Assembly (NCBI GenBank): GCA_945889085.1
Contig: CAMDBM010000003.1
Location: forward strand, 23,036-87,035
Length of the DNA stretch: 64,000 bases
Direction of reading: 5' to 3'
Origin: WLJO01 sp945889085
GTDB taxonomy: Bacteria > Actinomycetota > Acidimicrobiia > Acidimicrobiales > Ilumatobacteraceae
Shown here one piece after another: positions 24,581-32,292 of the stretch. A program made the translations under genes and the position numbers. The notes under the pieces are model-generated. The model did no database searches, had not been told where the DNA came from, and saw only the letters and a program-made list of their open reading frames with translations. Each line of letters starts with the position of its first letter. Positions within the stretch are counted from its first letter, which is position 1.

Positions 24581-25860
24581 ATCCGGGTGAGCAGACGGGC
24601 GGCGGGCGTATCGCCGTCATCGGCTCCGGCGTATCGGGGATGACCGCTGCATATCTCTTGTCACGACGTTTCGCGGTCACGCTCTTCGAGCGTGATAACC
24701 GCCTCGGGGGCCACGTTCACACCCACTCGATCGCCGATCCATCCGGCGTGACGGTTGCCGTGGACAGCGGTTTCATCGTGCACAACGACGACACCTACCC
24801 GCTATTACGCAGGCTCTTCGCGGAACTCGGGGTCGAGCGGCACGCCACCGAGATGAGCATGAGCATCTCGGACGCGGCTTCGGGGCTCGAGTACGCGGGC
24901 GGTCGCGGGGCAAAGGGTGTCTTTGCCCAGCCCCGCCGAGCGCTCGACCCCTCGTTCCTCGGCCTCCTCGGCGAGGTTCGTCGGTTCCACCGCTCGGCGA
25001 GGCAGCTCCTCGAGCGGAACGATGACTCCGGGCAGATGACGTACGGGGACTTCCTCGCGGAGCAGCGCTTCTCGACGCGGTTCATCGATCTCTTCGCGGT
25101 GCCTGTGGTCTCGTGTGTCTGGTCCATGGGCGCGTCCACAGCGCTCAACTATCCAGCGAGGTATCTCTTCCAGTTCCTCGCGAACCACGGGATGCTCGCC
25201 GTCTCCGGATCGCCGCGTTGGTACACGGTCGTGGGCGGGGCGAGGACCTATGTCGATGCGATTGCGTCGAGGTTGCCTGACGTCCGGGTTGCACGAGGGG
25301 TGACGGCGGTACGCCGCGATCCCAGCGCGATCGCGCTGACGACGTCGGACGGTGGGGTGGAGAACTTTGATGGGGTCGTCGTGGCCACCCACCCGAAAGA
25401 GGCACTCGCCCTGCTCGCCGACGCCACCGTTGCCGAGCGGGAGGTGCTCGGTGCGTTCCGGTACTCGGCGAGTGAGGTCGTCCTGCACACCGACGAGCGA
25501 CTCCTGCCGGCCTCGCGCCGGGCGCGGGCCGCATGGAACTACCGGACTCCGGGTACGGATGAACAGCGCGAGCAACCGGTGGTCACCTACTGGATGAACC
25601 GGCTCCAGGGTCTGGAGACCGAACGCGAGTATCTCGTTACCCTCAACGCCCGGGACCGGATCGCACCGGATCAGGTGCTTGCCGTCATGCAGTACGAGCA
25701 CCCGGTCTACGACCTCGAATCGGTGGGCGCACAGGCCCGTCTGGGTTCGCTCGCCACGGATCGAACCGTGTTCGCCGGCGCGTACCACGGATGGGGGTTC
25801 CACGAGGACGGGTGTCGCTCGGGAGTTGAGGCGGCCCAGCACTTCGGGGTGATCTGGTGA
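24577..25860 (+). CDS. FAD-dependent oxidoreductase (amine-oxidase fold)
   Basis: A 427-residue flavoprotein with a GTG start overlapping the previous stop. The dinucleotide-binding motif IAVIGSGVSGMTAAYLL at about 11-27 is followed by FERDNRLGGHVHT, and a C-terminal FAD contact appears as FAGAYHGWGFHEDG. It belongs to the NAD(P)-binding/phytoene-desaturase-like superfamily found beside DUF1365 and CFA-synthase genes, for example Rv0449c-Rv0448c-ufaA1 in M. tuberculosis and the ChrR-regulated sets of proteobacteria. Oxidation or desaturation of a phospholipid acyl chain is the likely role. Confidence 0.87.
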   Translation: MNPGEQTGGGRIAVIGSGVSGMTAAYLLSRRFAVTLFERDNRLGGHVHTHSIADPSGVTVAVDSGFIVHNDDTYPLLRRLFAELGVERHATEMSMSISDAASGLEYAGGRGAKGVFAQPRRALDPSFLGLLGEVRRFHRSARQLLERNDDSGQMTYGDFLAEQRFSTRFIDLFAVPVVSCVWSMGASTALNYPARYLFQFLANHGMLAVSGSPRWYTVVGGARTYVDAIASRLPDVRVARGVTAVRRDPSAIALTTSDGGVENFDGVVVATHPKEALALLADATVAEREVLGAFRYSASEVVLHTDERLLPASRRARAAWNYRTPGTDEQREQPVVTYWMNRLQGLETEREYLVTLNARDRIAPDQVLAVMQYEHPVYDLESVGAQARLGSLATDRTVFAGAYHGWGFHEDGCRSGVEAAQHFGVIW

Positions 25861-26618
25861 ACACGGTCGACGACCTTCCTGTGCTGCCGGCCATCGTCCG
25901 CGGAACGCTCGTGCACAGACGCGCCGACCCGGTGCGGCATGCCTTCCGGAACCGCGTGTACCAGTGGCTCGTCGACCTTGACGACGTGCCCGCGCCGCGG
26001 GGTTGGCGGCATCTCGCCTGCTCCTTCGACGCCAGCGATCACCTCGGTGGCACCCTGCCGGGGGCGTCGACTGACATCCGTACCAATGTCGAGCGGTTTC
26101 TCGCGCAACGGGGTATTGACGCCCGTGCAGGCCGCATGGTGATGCTCGCAAACTCTCGCGTACTTGGCCATGTCTTCGACCCGTTGACGGTGTTCTGGTG
26201 TTTCGCCCCGGACGGCAATCTGCTCTGCGCGATCGCGGAGGTGCACAACACCTATGGGGAGCGACACGCCTACCTCGTTCGTCCGGACGGCGACGGGAGG
26301 GCCGAGGTGAACAAGGAGTTCTACGTGTCACCGTTCAATGACGTGTCGGGCCGCTATGCAATGCAACTCGCTGTTGCCGGTGGGACCGTGCGCACGGCGA
26401 TCACGCTCCACCGACCCGGACGCAGCCCATTCGTGGCGATCTTCACGGGAACAGGCATGCCGGCCACGTCGTCGGCGCTTGCGCGTACGTTGATCCGGTA
26501 CCCGCTCATACCCCAGCGCGTGACGCTCGCGATCAGGCTGCACGGTCTGTGGCTCTGGGCGCGCCGTGTTCCCGTGGTGAAGCGGCTTCCGCACGTGCAC
26601 CAGGACGGTGTGGCGTGA
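25857..26618 (+). CDS. DUF1365 family protein
   Basis: A 253-residue protein with a GTG start overlapping the upstream gene. Family landmarks: VRHAFRNRVYQWLVDLDD near the N-terminus, LGHVFDPLTVFWCF, AEVHNTYGERHAYL, and KEFYVSPFNDVSGRY. DUF1365 proteins accompany FAD oxidoreductases and CFA-type methyltransferases in fatty-acid modification operons, but their biochemical activity is not firmly established. The conserved His, Asn and Tyr residues suggest an enzymatic or lipid-binding site. Confidence 0.88.
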   Translation: MNTVDDLPVLPAIVRGTLVHRRADPVRHAFRNRVYQWLVDLDDVPAPRGWRHLACSFDASDHLGGTLPGASTDIRTNVERFLAQRGIDARAGRMVMLANSRVLGHVFDPLTVFWCFAPDGNLLCAIAEVHNTYGERHAYLVRPDGDGRAEVNKEFYVSPFNDVSGRYAMQLAVAGGTVRTAITLHRPGRSPFVAIFTGTGMPATSSALARTLIRYPLIPQRVTLAIRLHGLWLWARRVPVVKRLPHVHQDGVA

Positions 26619-27859
26619 GCGACACGGCCGACCTCGATGTGCTCGCTGGTGATCGTTGGCCGGGTGTGTTCGACGCCCGCCAATCGAGGCTCCGGGCATC
26701 GATTGCGCGTCGGATCATGCGCAGCGCCGCGAATCGACTGGCGGTGCGTGTCCACGTCGCTGACGGGGAGGTCATGGGCGGTGGCGGACCGAACTCGCCC
26801 GTCCTCGTGATCCACCGGCCGTACGCGTTCTTCTCCCGCCTCGGGGTAGACGCCAAGATCGGGTTCGGCGAGTCCTACATGGCGGGGGAGTGGGCACCCG
26901 GCCCCGGCACGGACCTCGCGGACCTGCTGACGCCGTTCGCGGCAAACATGGCAGATCTCGTTCCACGGCCGCTCCAGAGACTCCGACGCCTAGCCGAACA
27001 GCGCCAGCCACCGGACGAGGAGAACACGGTGGACCAAGCGAGGCGCAACATCGGCCGTCACTACGACCTCTCCAACGACATGTTCGCCGCCTTCCTCGAC
27101 GAGACAATGACGTACTCGTCCGCGCTGTTTGCCGACGGCGACGATCTCGCTGGGGCCCAGCGCCGAAAGATTGGGGCGGTGCTCGATCTGGCCGGTGTCC
27201 GTGCGGGCACCGAACTTCTCGAGATCGGTACCGGCTGGGGGCAGTTGGCGATCCAGGCGGCCCAGCGGGGTGCACGAGTAACCACGCTGACGCTGTCATC
27301 CGAGCAGCAGGGACTGGCAGCCGAACGGGTTCGCGAGGCGGGTGTCGCTGACCGTGTGGATATCCGTCTCCTCGATTACCGCCTCGTACAGGGTTCGTTC
27401 GACGCGATCGTGAGTGTCGAGATGATCGAGGCAGTGGGCGCCAAGTACTGGCCGCAGTACTTCGCCACCATGGACCGACTGCTGCGTCCCGGTGGCACTG
27501 TCGGCCTGCAGGCAATCACGATCTCGCACGAACGGCTGCTCGCCACGATGCAGGCGTATTCGTGGATCCACAAGTATGTGTTCCCCGGCGGGATTATCCC
27601 GTCGGTTCGGGCGATCGAGGACACCTGCCACGCCGGGACGTCACTGCGAGTGTCCCGTCTCGACACCTTCGGGTCGGACTACGCCCGGACGCTGCGAATC
27701 TGGCGCCAGAACTTCTTGGCGAACTGGCCCCGGGTGGAGAGCGAACGGTTCGACGGAATTTTCCGTCGGATGTGGGAGTTCTACCTGGCGTACTGCGAGG
27801 CCGGGTTCGCCAGCAGCTACCTCGACGTCGCGCAGATCCAGCTCACCCGCGGCTCCTGA
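26615..27859 (+). CDS. Cyclopropane-fatty-acyl-phospholipid synthase-type methyltransferase
   Basis: A 414-residue SAM-dependent methyltransferase acting on unsaturated phospholipid acyl chains. An N-terminal lipid-binding domain precedes NIGRHYDLSNDMFAAFLD and MTYSSALF, then the SAM motif LEIGTGWGQLAIQAA near 202-216, SVEMIEAVG, and YVFPGGIIPS, all hallmarks of CFA synthase and UfaA. It could make cyclopropane or 10-methyl branched chains. With the upstream FAD enzyme and DUF1365, methyl-branched (tuberculostearate-like) or furan fatty acids are candidates. GTG start overlaps DUF1365. Confidence 0.92.
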   Translation: MSDTADLDVLAGDRWPGVFDARQSRLRASIARRIMRSAANRLAVRVHVADGEVMGGGGPNSPVLVIHRPYAFFSRLGVDAKIGFGESYMAGEWAPGPGTDLADLLTPFAANMADLVPRPLQRLRRLAEQRQPPDEENTVDQARRNIGRHYDLSNDMFAAFLDETMTYSSALFADGDDLAGAQRRKIGAVLDLAGVRAGTELLEIGTGWGQLAIQAAQRGARVTTLTLSSEQQGLAAERVREAGVADRVDIRLLDYRLVQGSFDAIVSVEMIEAVGAKYWPQYFATMDRLLRPGGTVGLQAITISHERLLATMQAYSWIHKYVFPGGIIPSVRAIEDTCHAGTSLRVSRLDTFGSDYARTLRIWRQNFLANWPRVESERFDGIFRRMWEFYLAYCEAGFASSYLDVAQIQLTRGS

Positions 27860-27893
27860 CGGCCGCCGGCAGCGGACCTCCCGTCCGAGCGGG

Positions 27894-27908
27894 TGGGGGC
27901 CAGTGGGG
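27894..27908 (+). promoter_or_regulatory. Possible distal MraZ box pair
   Basis: TGGGG at 27894-27898 and again at 27904-27908, separated by five bases. This is the same 10-base period as the promoter-proximal boxes, 190 bases away. It could support looping or be chance in G-rich DNA. Confidence 0.3.
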
Positions 27909-28005
27909 GGATTGTCGTGCTGGGAATGGGTGTCCCCAACGTCCCCCACCGTTGTTTGACCGCTCAAGGTGGTGCTTTTGGTCGTTTGTTCGACGATTTG
28001 CCGTA

Positions 28006-28038
28006 CTTTCGCGCGCTCCGCGCGCGCAGTGTCGAAAG
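28006..28038 (+). repeat. Imperfect inverted repeat upstream of mraZ promoter
   Basis: Outer arms CTTTCG (28006-28011) and CGAAAG (28033-28038); inner GCGCGC (28011-28016), TCC, GCGCGC (28020-28025). It could be a hairpin ending upstream transcription or a protein site. Confidence 0.4.
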
Positions 28039-28075
28039 ATTCCGACCGTCGGTGGTGAAATGTGGGGGAGAAGGC

Positions 28076-28104
28076 TTGACGGAGGGGGTTGAGTGGGGAA
28101 TAAT
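28076..28104 (+). promoter_or_regulatory. Promoter of the mraZ-led dcw operon
   Basis: TTGACG at 28076-28081, a 17-base spacer and AATAAT at 28099-28104 form a near-consensus housekeeping promoter, the best -35/-10 pair I found in the window. Transcription should start near 28111, giving a leader of about 56 bases before mraZ. Confidence 0.65.
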
Positions 28105-28118
28105 GGGGACACGTGGAG
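28094..28118 (+). promoter_or_regulatory. MraZ operator: three TGGGN-type repeats
   Basis: TGGGG at 28094-28098, TGGGG at 28104-28108 and TGGAG at 28114-28118 lie in direct orientation with five-base spacers, one helical turn apart. E. coli MraZ binds TGGGN direct repeats with this spacing to repress its own promoter. The boxes overlap the -10 box and the start point, so repression is expected. Confidence 0.65.
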
Positions 28119-28166
28119 AACGGGTCGCCGTGATTCACCGCTCACACAAGGAGATGCCGGGAACCC

Positions 28167-28589
28167 ATGCAGCGCTTCGTAGGTCGCTACGAGCGCCAAG
28201 TCGACGACAAGGGTCGACTGGCGCTGCCGTCAGCGTTCCGCGCGCGCTTTGAGCCCCGGTGCTTCCTTGCGAGAGGCCAAGACGGATGTATTGACGTGAT
28301 GACCGAGGAGGGGTTCGACGAGATGGTTGCCGAGCTGCTCGACAAGGTGAAACGGGGGGAGATGAGCAAGTCGCAGCAGCGAGCACTCTCTGGCGACACC
28401 GCGGAGGTGGCCCTCGACGCCCAGGGTCGCTTCCTCATCACTCAGGAACTGCGGGAATTCTCGGGCATCGAGCCCAAGGCCGCAGTGATCGTTGCCGGTT
28501 CCTTTGACCGGGTTGAGATCTGGAACCCCGTCCAGTACTCGCAGCAGATCGAACACGGAAGTGCCCTGATCAAGGGCACGTCGAGCTGA
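28167..28589 (+). CDS. mraZ: Transcriptional regulator MraZ
   Basis: A 140-residue protein with two AbrB/SpoVT-like half domains. Each carries the family strand-turn motif: VDDKGRLALPSAFR near 11-24 and LDAQGRFLIT near 85-94. MraZ forms a ring that binds repeated boxes upstream of its own gene and tunes the dcw operon. A matching box array is present 49 bases upstream. AAGGAG at 28148-28153 is 13 bases before the ATG, longer than usual, so translation may be modest. It is the first gene of the division and cell-wall cluster. Confidence 0.95.
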   Translation: MQRFVGRYERQVDDKGRLALPSAFRARFEPRCFLARGQDGCIDVMTEEGFDEMVAELLDKVKRGEMSKSQQRALSGDTAEVALDAQGRFLITQELREFSGIEPKAAVIVAGSFDRVEIWNPVQYSQQIEHGSALIKGTSS

Positions 28590-28628
28590 GAGGAGTGTGA
28601 GGAACGAGACAGACGTGACCCCTTTGAC

Positions 28629-28755
28629 GTTCCGCTCATCGGCAGCTTCCCGACCAGCAAGATGGTTAGCCCCAACTCCGCCCGCTTCCATCTCGCTTGT
28701 TCCGGGGAGAAATCCCGGCAGCACTGCTGGTCGGGGAGCTGCCCGTGAGCGGAAC
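28629..28755 (+). ncRNA. Large folded leader element between mraZ and rsmH
   Basis: The arm at 28629-28659 is complementary to the arm at 28725-28755: 31 positions with one C-C mismatch (28640/28744) and two G-U wobbles as RNA. The outer ten bases are GTTCCGCTCA and TGAGCGGAAC. The 65-base cap contains two more hairpins, GATGG (28661-28665) with CCATC (28688-28692), and CCGGG (28702-28706) with CCCGG (28714-28718), so the cap forms a three-way junction. The base of the stem lies 38 bases before the rsmH ATG. A cis-acting RNA is the best reading; a structured mraW motif is known upstream of this gene in some actinobacteria, but identity is not tested here. Confidence 0.6.
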
Positions 28756-28793
28756 CCACAGGATCCGTGCGTCGTCCCAACACGGTCCGTTCG

Positions 28794-29744
28794 ATGACGG
28801 GCGGGTTTCGGCACGAGCCGGTCATGCTCGCCGAGATCATCGAGGTCTTCGACGGAGTGCCCGCCGGATGGCTGGTTGACATGACGCTCGGCGGCGCCGG
28901 ACACGCTCGTGGCTTGCTCGAGCGGCGAACAGACTGTCGGCTTCTCGGCCTGGACCGCGATCAAGACGCACTCGCCGCAGCGACGGCAGTTCTCGCCCCG
29001 TTCGAAGAACGGGTGGTCACACGCCACGCACGTTTCGACTCCCTCCACAACGTCATGGCTGCACTCGCGATCTCCTCAGTGTCCGGTGTGCTGTTCGACC
29101 TCGGCGTCTCGTCCCACCAGTTCGACGAGGGAGACCGTGGGTTCTCGTATCGCTTTGACGGCCCGCTCGACATGCGCATGGATGCCTCCACCGGCCCCAG
29201 CGCCACGGATGTCGTGAACGGCTACGGCGTCGACGAACTGACCCGCGTACTCCGGGAGTTCGGTGACGAGCGCTTTGCCTACCGAATCGCGAACGCGATC
29301 GTTGCGAGTCGCCCAGTGCGCACGACCGCCCAGTTGGCCGAGATCGTGCGGGACGCGATTCCCGCTCCGGCCCGTCGCACAGGAGGGCATCCCGCGAAGC
29401 GCACGTTCCAGGCGATCCGCATCGAGGTGAATCAGGAACTCGAGATTCTTCCGGATGCTCTCGATCAGGCGATCGACGCGCTGTCGGTGGGCGGCAGGGT
29501 TGCCGTGCTCTCGTACCACTCGGGCGAGGACCGGATCGTCAAGCACGCGTTTCGTGAAGCCGCAACAGGTGGATGCTCCTGTCCCACAGGGCTGCCCTGT
29601 GGATGTGGTGCCTCCCCGACCGTGCGTATCGTGCGACCGGCCAAGCGCGTGCCGTCGGCAGGCGAGCGGGATCGCAATCCGCGAGCGTCATCGGCGATCC
29701 TGCGTGTCGTCGAGAAGGTTGCTGTCACTGGGGTGGCGCAGTGA
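28794..29744 (+). CDS. rsmH: 16S rRNA (cytosine-1402-N4)-methyltransferase
   Basis: A 316-residue SAM-dependent methyltransferase (MraW) that modifies C1402 in the ribosomal P site. Seen: HEPVMLAEI, the SAM motif DMTLGGAGHARGLLE, LGLDRDQDAL, LFDLGVSSHQFDEGDRGFSY, PLDMRMD, and the C-terminal HPAKRTFQAIRIEVNQEL with LSYHSGEDRIVKHAF. ATG 28794 gives the usual short lead before FRH; GTG 28767 would add nine residues and has a weak AGGA nearby. The stop overlaps ftsL by GTGA. Confidence 0.95.
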   Translation: MTGGFRHEPVMLAEIIEVFDGVPAGWLVDMTLGGAGHARGLLERRTDCRLLGLDRDQDALAAATAVLAPFEERVVTRHARFDSLHNVMAALAISSVSGVLFDLGVSSHQFDEGDRGFSYRFDGPLDMRMDASTGPSATDVVNGYGVDELTRVLREFGDERFAYRIANAIVASRPVRTTAQLAEIVRDAIPAPARRTGGHPAKRTFQAIRIEVNQELEILPDALDQAIDALSVGGRVAVLSYHSGEDRIVKHAFREAATGGCSCPTGLPCGCGASPTVRIVRPAKRVPSAGERDRNPRASSAILRVVEKVAVTGVAQ

Positions 29745-30424
29745 GTGCTGCAGCCGCCCAGCGACTCGAGCGCCGTTCGGACATCGCCCCCCGGCGTGCG
29801 AACACCAGCGCTCACACACGCCCCGAGACGCGACCACAGACGCGACCACAGACGCGACCGCAGGCGCAGCGCGCTGCGGCGCCGGCACACCGCCAGCCAC
29901 AGTTCCGCCGCCGGGTTGTCCCCGTGGCAGCGCCGAGTGCCCTCGAGCGTCGGGCGAAGAGCCGGCCGCTTCCGGCTGATCTCGCAGCGCTCTCCCAGGT
30001 GCAGGTTTTCCGGCCGCGTGTCGAATCCGGCGCGGTCGCACGGAGTGAGCAGCGTCAGGCGCCCCGAACCAACCTGCGATCGGTGCCCCAACGGCGACGG
30101 ATCGCATCGATTCTCGCTCCAGCCCTCGTGGTGGTGTTCCTTGCCATGCTCGGTGTTACCACCTTCCAGACCCGGATGGCGGAGGAACAGGTCAAGCTTG
30201 ACCAACTGCAGGTCAAGGTCGACAAGGCCCGGGAACTCCGCCAGTCCCTTGAGCGCGAACGGGCGGAGCTGCGCTCGCCGGTGCATCTCGGCAGGGAGGC
30301 AGCGACCATGAAGATGAGCGCTGCCGATGCGGTTGGCTTCGTGACTGTCGATGCACAGACGTACACGGAGGTGCTCGCAACGTCCGCGGCAATGCCGCTG
30401 GACGAACCCGGTACGAGACCATGA
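29741..30424 (+). CDS. ftsL: FtsL-like cell division protein
   Basis: A 227-residue bitopic protein between rsmH and ftsI, the position of FtsL. The first 120 residues are basic, Pro/Arg/Gln-rich and cytoplasmic, including a tandem RPQT repeat. One membrane helix (IASILAPALVVVFLAMLGV near 124-142) is followed by a leucine/charged heptad region (KLDQLQVKVDKARELRQSL) that would form the coiled coil with FtsB in the FtsQLB complex. FtsL sequence is poorly conserved, so the call leans on topology and synteny. GTG start and ATGA end overlap both neighbours. Confidence 0.82.
   Translation: MSAAAAQRLERRSDIAPRRANTSAHTRPETRPQTRPQTRPQAQRAAAPAHRQPQFRRRVVPVAAPSALERRAKSRPLPADLAALSQVQVFRPRVESGAVARSEQRQAPRTNLRSVPQRRRIASILAPALVVVFLAMLGVTTFQTRMAEEQVKLDQLQVKVDKARELRQSLERERAELRSPVHLGREAATMKMSAADAVGFVTVDAQTYTEVLATSAAMPLDEPGTRP
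29827..29862 (+). repeat. 12-base tandem repeat inside ftsL
   Basis: Three adjacent copies of GACGCGACCACA, the third with one change (CCGCA end). They encode repeated Thr-Arg-Pro-Gln residues in the cytoplasmic tail of FtsL. Copy number changes would keep the frame. Confidence 0.85.
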
Positions 30425-32292
30425 CAACGACCGAGGGAACAACTCAGCGGCCAGGGCTCCGTGACGTAATGTCCGGCTCCGGTCCATCTGGCGGCCCCCC
30501 GCGGCTGTTGCGTCGCCGGAGCGAGGACCAGCGCGACGCACACGAGTTTCGGGTTGGGGGCTTTCGCAAGCGGATGGTGTTCGTCCTTGTAGCGATTGCG
30601 CTCTGCTTCGCCGGCATCCTCGTGCGTGTCGGGATGCTGCAAACCACGCAGGCGAAGGCCTATCAGGCCTACACCGTCCGTCAGCGGGCGAAGAACGAGA
30701 CCCTGCCGGCGCCGCGTGGGCAGATCCTCGATCGCAGCGGTCGTCCCCTGGCGATGTCGGTGGCCTCAAAGTCGATCTACGCGGATCCACGGGCCATCGT
30801 CGACTCGGGGCGGACCGTGGTGGCCCTCGCACGGGTGCTCGGGTTCAGCGCAAAGCGTCAGAAGGCCTTGCTCGCTCAGCTCTCGGTGCCGAGTACGAGC
30901 TTTGTGTATGTTGCGCGTGAGGTAGAGGCAGAGACGGCTCTCGTGGTCGAGAACCTCAAGCTCCCGGGCATCGGCAGCATCGACGAGACGCGTCGTTATC
31001 TCCCCAACGCGGAGGTCGGCCGTGGCGTGATCGGGCTGGCAGACGTCGACGGTCACGGCAGCGCAGGTCTGGAGAAGCAGTACGACCGGCTCCTGACCGG
31101 TGTCGACGGGCAGCTGCGCCAGATCAAGGGAACCAAGGGCCGGTCCATCCCGTCGAGCCGCAAGGCCCTCATCGCAGCGGTGCCCGGCAATGACATCCGC
31201 CTCACGATCGACCTTGCGCTGCAATACCAGACCGAGCAAGCGCTGATGGCGAAGGTGAACGAGCTCGGGGCGCGAGGTGCATCTGCGATCGTGATGGACT
31301 CGCGAACCGGCGAGATCCTCGCCATGGCCTCGGTGCGCCGTGACCCGGAGACCGATGTAGTCCGCGTGGGGGCAGGAAACTATGCGGCGGTGGACTCCTA
31401 CGAGCCCGGCTCGGTGGCCAAGGTCATCACCGTCGCCGCAGCCCTCAACGAGAAAAAAGTCACCCCCCAGACCAGCTTCCTCGTGCCCTTCCGAAAGAAG
31501 TACTGGGACGTATGGCTGCATGACGCCGAGGTGCACCCCACCCAATCCCTCACCGTCCACGAGATCCTCGCGAAGTCCTCGAACATCGGCACGATCTTTG
31601 TGTCCGAGACCATCGGGCCCGACAAGCAGGAGTCCTACATGCGGGCCTTCGGCCTCGGCGAGCCGACGGCGCTCGATTTCCCCGGCGAGGCTCGCGGGAT
31701 CCTGCGGCCGAACGCCAAGTGGCGCGGCACGGAGAACGTCACCGTGGCCTACGGGCAGGGCGTCGCCGCCACTGCGATCCAATTGGTCAGTGCCGTCAAC
31801 GTGATCGCGAACGGGGGCGTGTACGTGGCGCCGAAACTGGTGGCGTCGATTGTGTCCCCCCTCGGCAAGCAGGGCGACACGATGCCGTCGGCATCCCGAC
31901 GCGTGGTGTCTGCCAGCGTTGCCTCGCAGATGAATTTCCTCATGCGGGACGTGGTGTGCACCGGCACCGCGAAGGGATGGGCCGGGATCAAGGGGTACAC
32001 GATCGCCGGCAAGACCGGTACGGGCTATAAGGCGCAGAGGAACGGGACCTACTTCGACGAGCAGGGAAGGCGCGCCTATTACGCATCGTTCGTCGGGTTC
32101 CTGCCGGCGGAGGACCCGAAGATCACGGTCCTCGTCTCGATCGACGAGCCGCCCCCCGGTGCGGCCCATTTCGGTGCGAACGCCGCCGCTCCGGTCTTCA
32201 ACAGGATCGCTCGGGCCGCAATCGTCAACCTCGGGATCCAGGCGCCCACGAATGCCTCGGGGTGCCCGTCGAGGACGTCGAGCAAAAAATGA
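30421..32292 (+). CDS. ftsI: Peptidoglycan D,D-transpeptidase FtsI (PBP3)
   Basis: A 623-residue class B penicillin-binding protein that crosslinks septal peptidoglycan. Cytoplasmic tail of about 50 residues, one helix (MVFVLVAIALCFAGILVRVG), a dimerisation domain beginning APRGQILDRSGRPLA, then the transpeptidase with the active-site Ser in EPGSVAKVI near 329-337, SSN near 388, and AGKTGTGYKA near 528-537. No PASTA domains. It works with the SEDS polymerase FtsW encoded downstream. ATGA overlaps link it to ftsL and murE. Confidence 0.95.
   Translation: MTTTEGTTQRPGLRDVMSGSGPSGGPPRLLRRRSEDQRDAHEFRVGGFRKRMVFVLVAIALCFAGILVRVGMLQTTQAKAYQAYTVRQRAKNETLPAPRGQILDRSGRPLAMSVASKSIYADPRAIVDSGRTVVALARVLGFSAKRQKALLAQLSVPSTSFVYVAREVEAETALVVENLKLPGIGSIDETRRYLPNAEVGRGVIGLADVDGHGSAGLEKQYDRLLTGVDGQLRQIKGTKGRSIPSSRKALIAAVPGNDIRLTIDLALQYQTEQALMAKVNELGARGASAIVMDSRTGEILAMASVRRDPETDVVRVGAGNYAAVDSYEPGSVAKVITVAAALNEKKVTPQTSFLVPFRKKYWDVWLHDAEVHPTQSLTVHEILAKSSNIGTIFVSETIGPDKQESYMRAFGLGEPTALDFPGEARGILRPNAKWRGTENVTVAYGQGVAATAIQLVSAVNVIANGGVYVAPKLVASIVSPLGKQGDTMPSASRRVVSASVASQMNFLMRDVVCTGTAKGWAGIKGYTIAGKTGTGYKAQRNGTYFDEQGRRAYYASFVGFLPAEDPKITVLVSIDEPPPGAAHFGANAAAPVFNRIARAAIVNLGIQAPTNASGCPSRTSSKK

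Larger units (their letters stand above)
27860..28166 (+). other. Intergenic region upstream of the dcw cluster
   Basis: The longest gene-free stretch, 307 bases. It holds two TGGGG repeats at 27894 and 27904, an inverted repeat at 28006-28038 (CTTTCG and CGAAAG arms flanking GCGCGC-TCC-GCGCGC), a G-rich segment, the mraZ promoter at 28076-28104, and three box repeats at 28094-28118. I see no open reading frame with a plausible start and coding pattern. Confidence 0.7.

Noticed and set aside
24805..26331. A 508-codon - strand frame opposite the FAD oxidoreductase and DUF1365
   Set aside because: Composition is low-complexity Arg/Pro/Gly/His, typical of antisense translation; the + strand genes are certain.
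28154..28252. A small frame starting at ATG 28154 that overlaps mraZ
   Set aside because: It has no spacing from the AAGGAG, is out of frame with mraZ and has no conserved features.
28629..28755. The mraZ-rsmH inverted repeat as a miniature transposable element
   Set aside because: No target-site duplication flanks it, I noticed no second copy in the window, G-U pairs and inner hairpins favour RNA, and it sits in an operon where a disruptive insertion would be harmful. A genome-wide copy search is still needed.
32262..32291. An upstream in-frame start for murE at 32262
   Set aside because: It would lengthen the overlap with ftsI to 31 bases, while the ATG at 32289 gives the ATGA overlap used throughout the operon.
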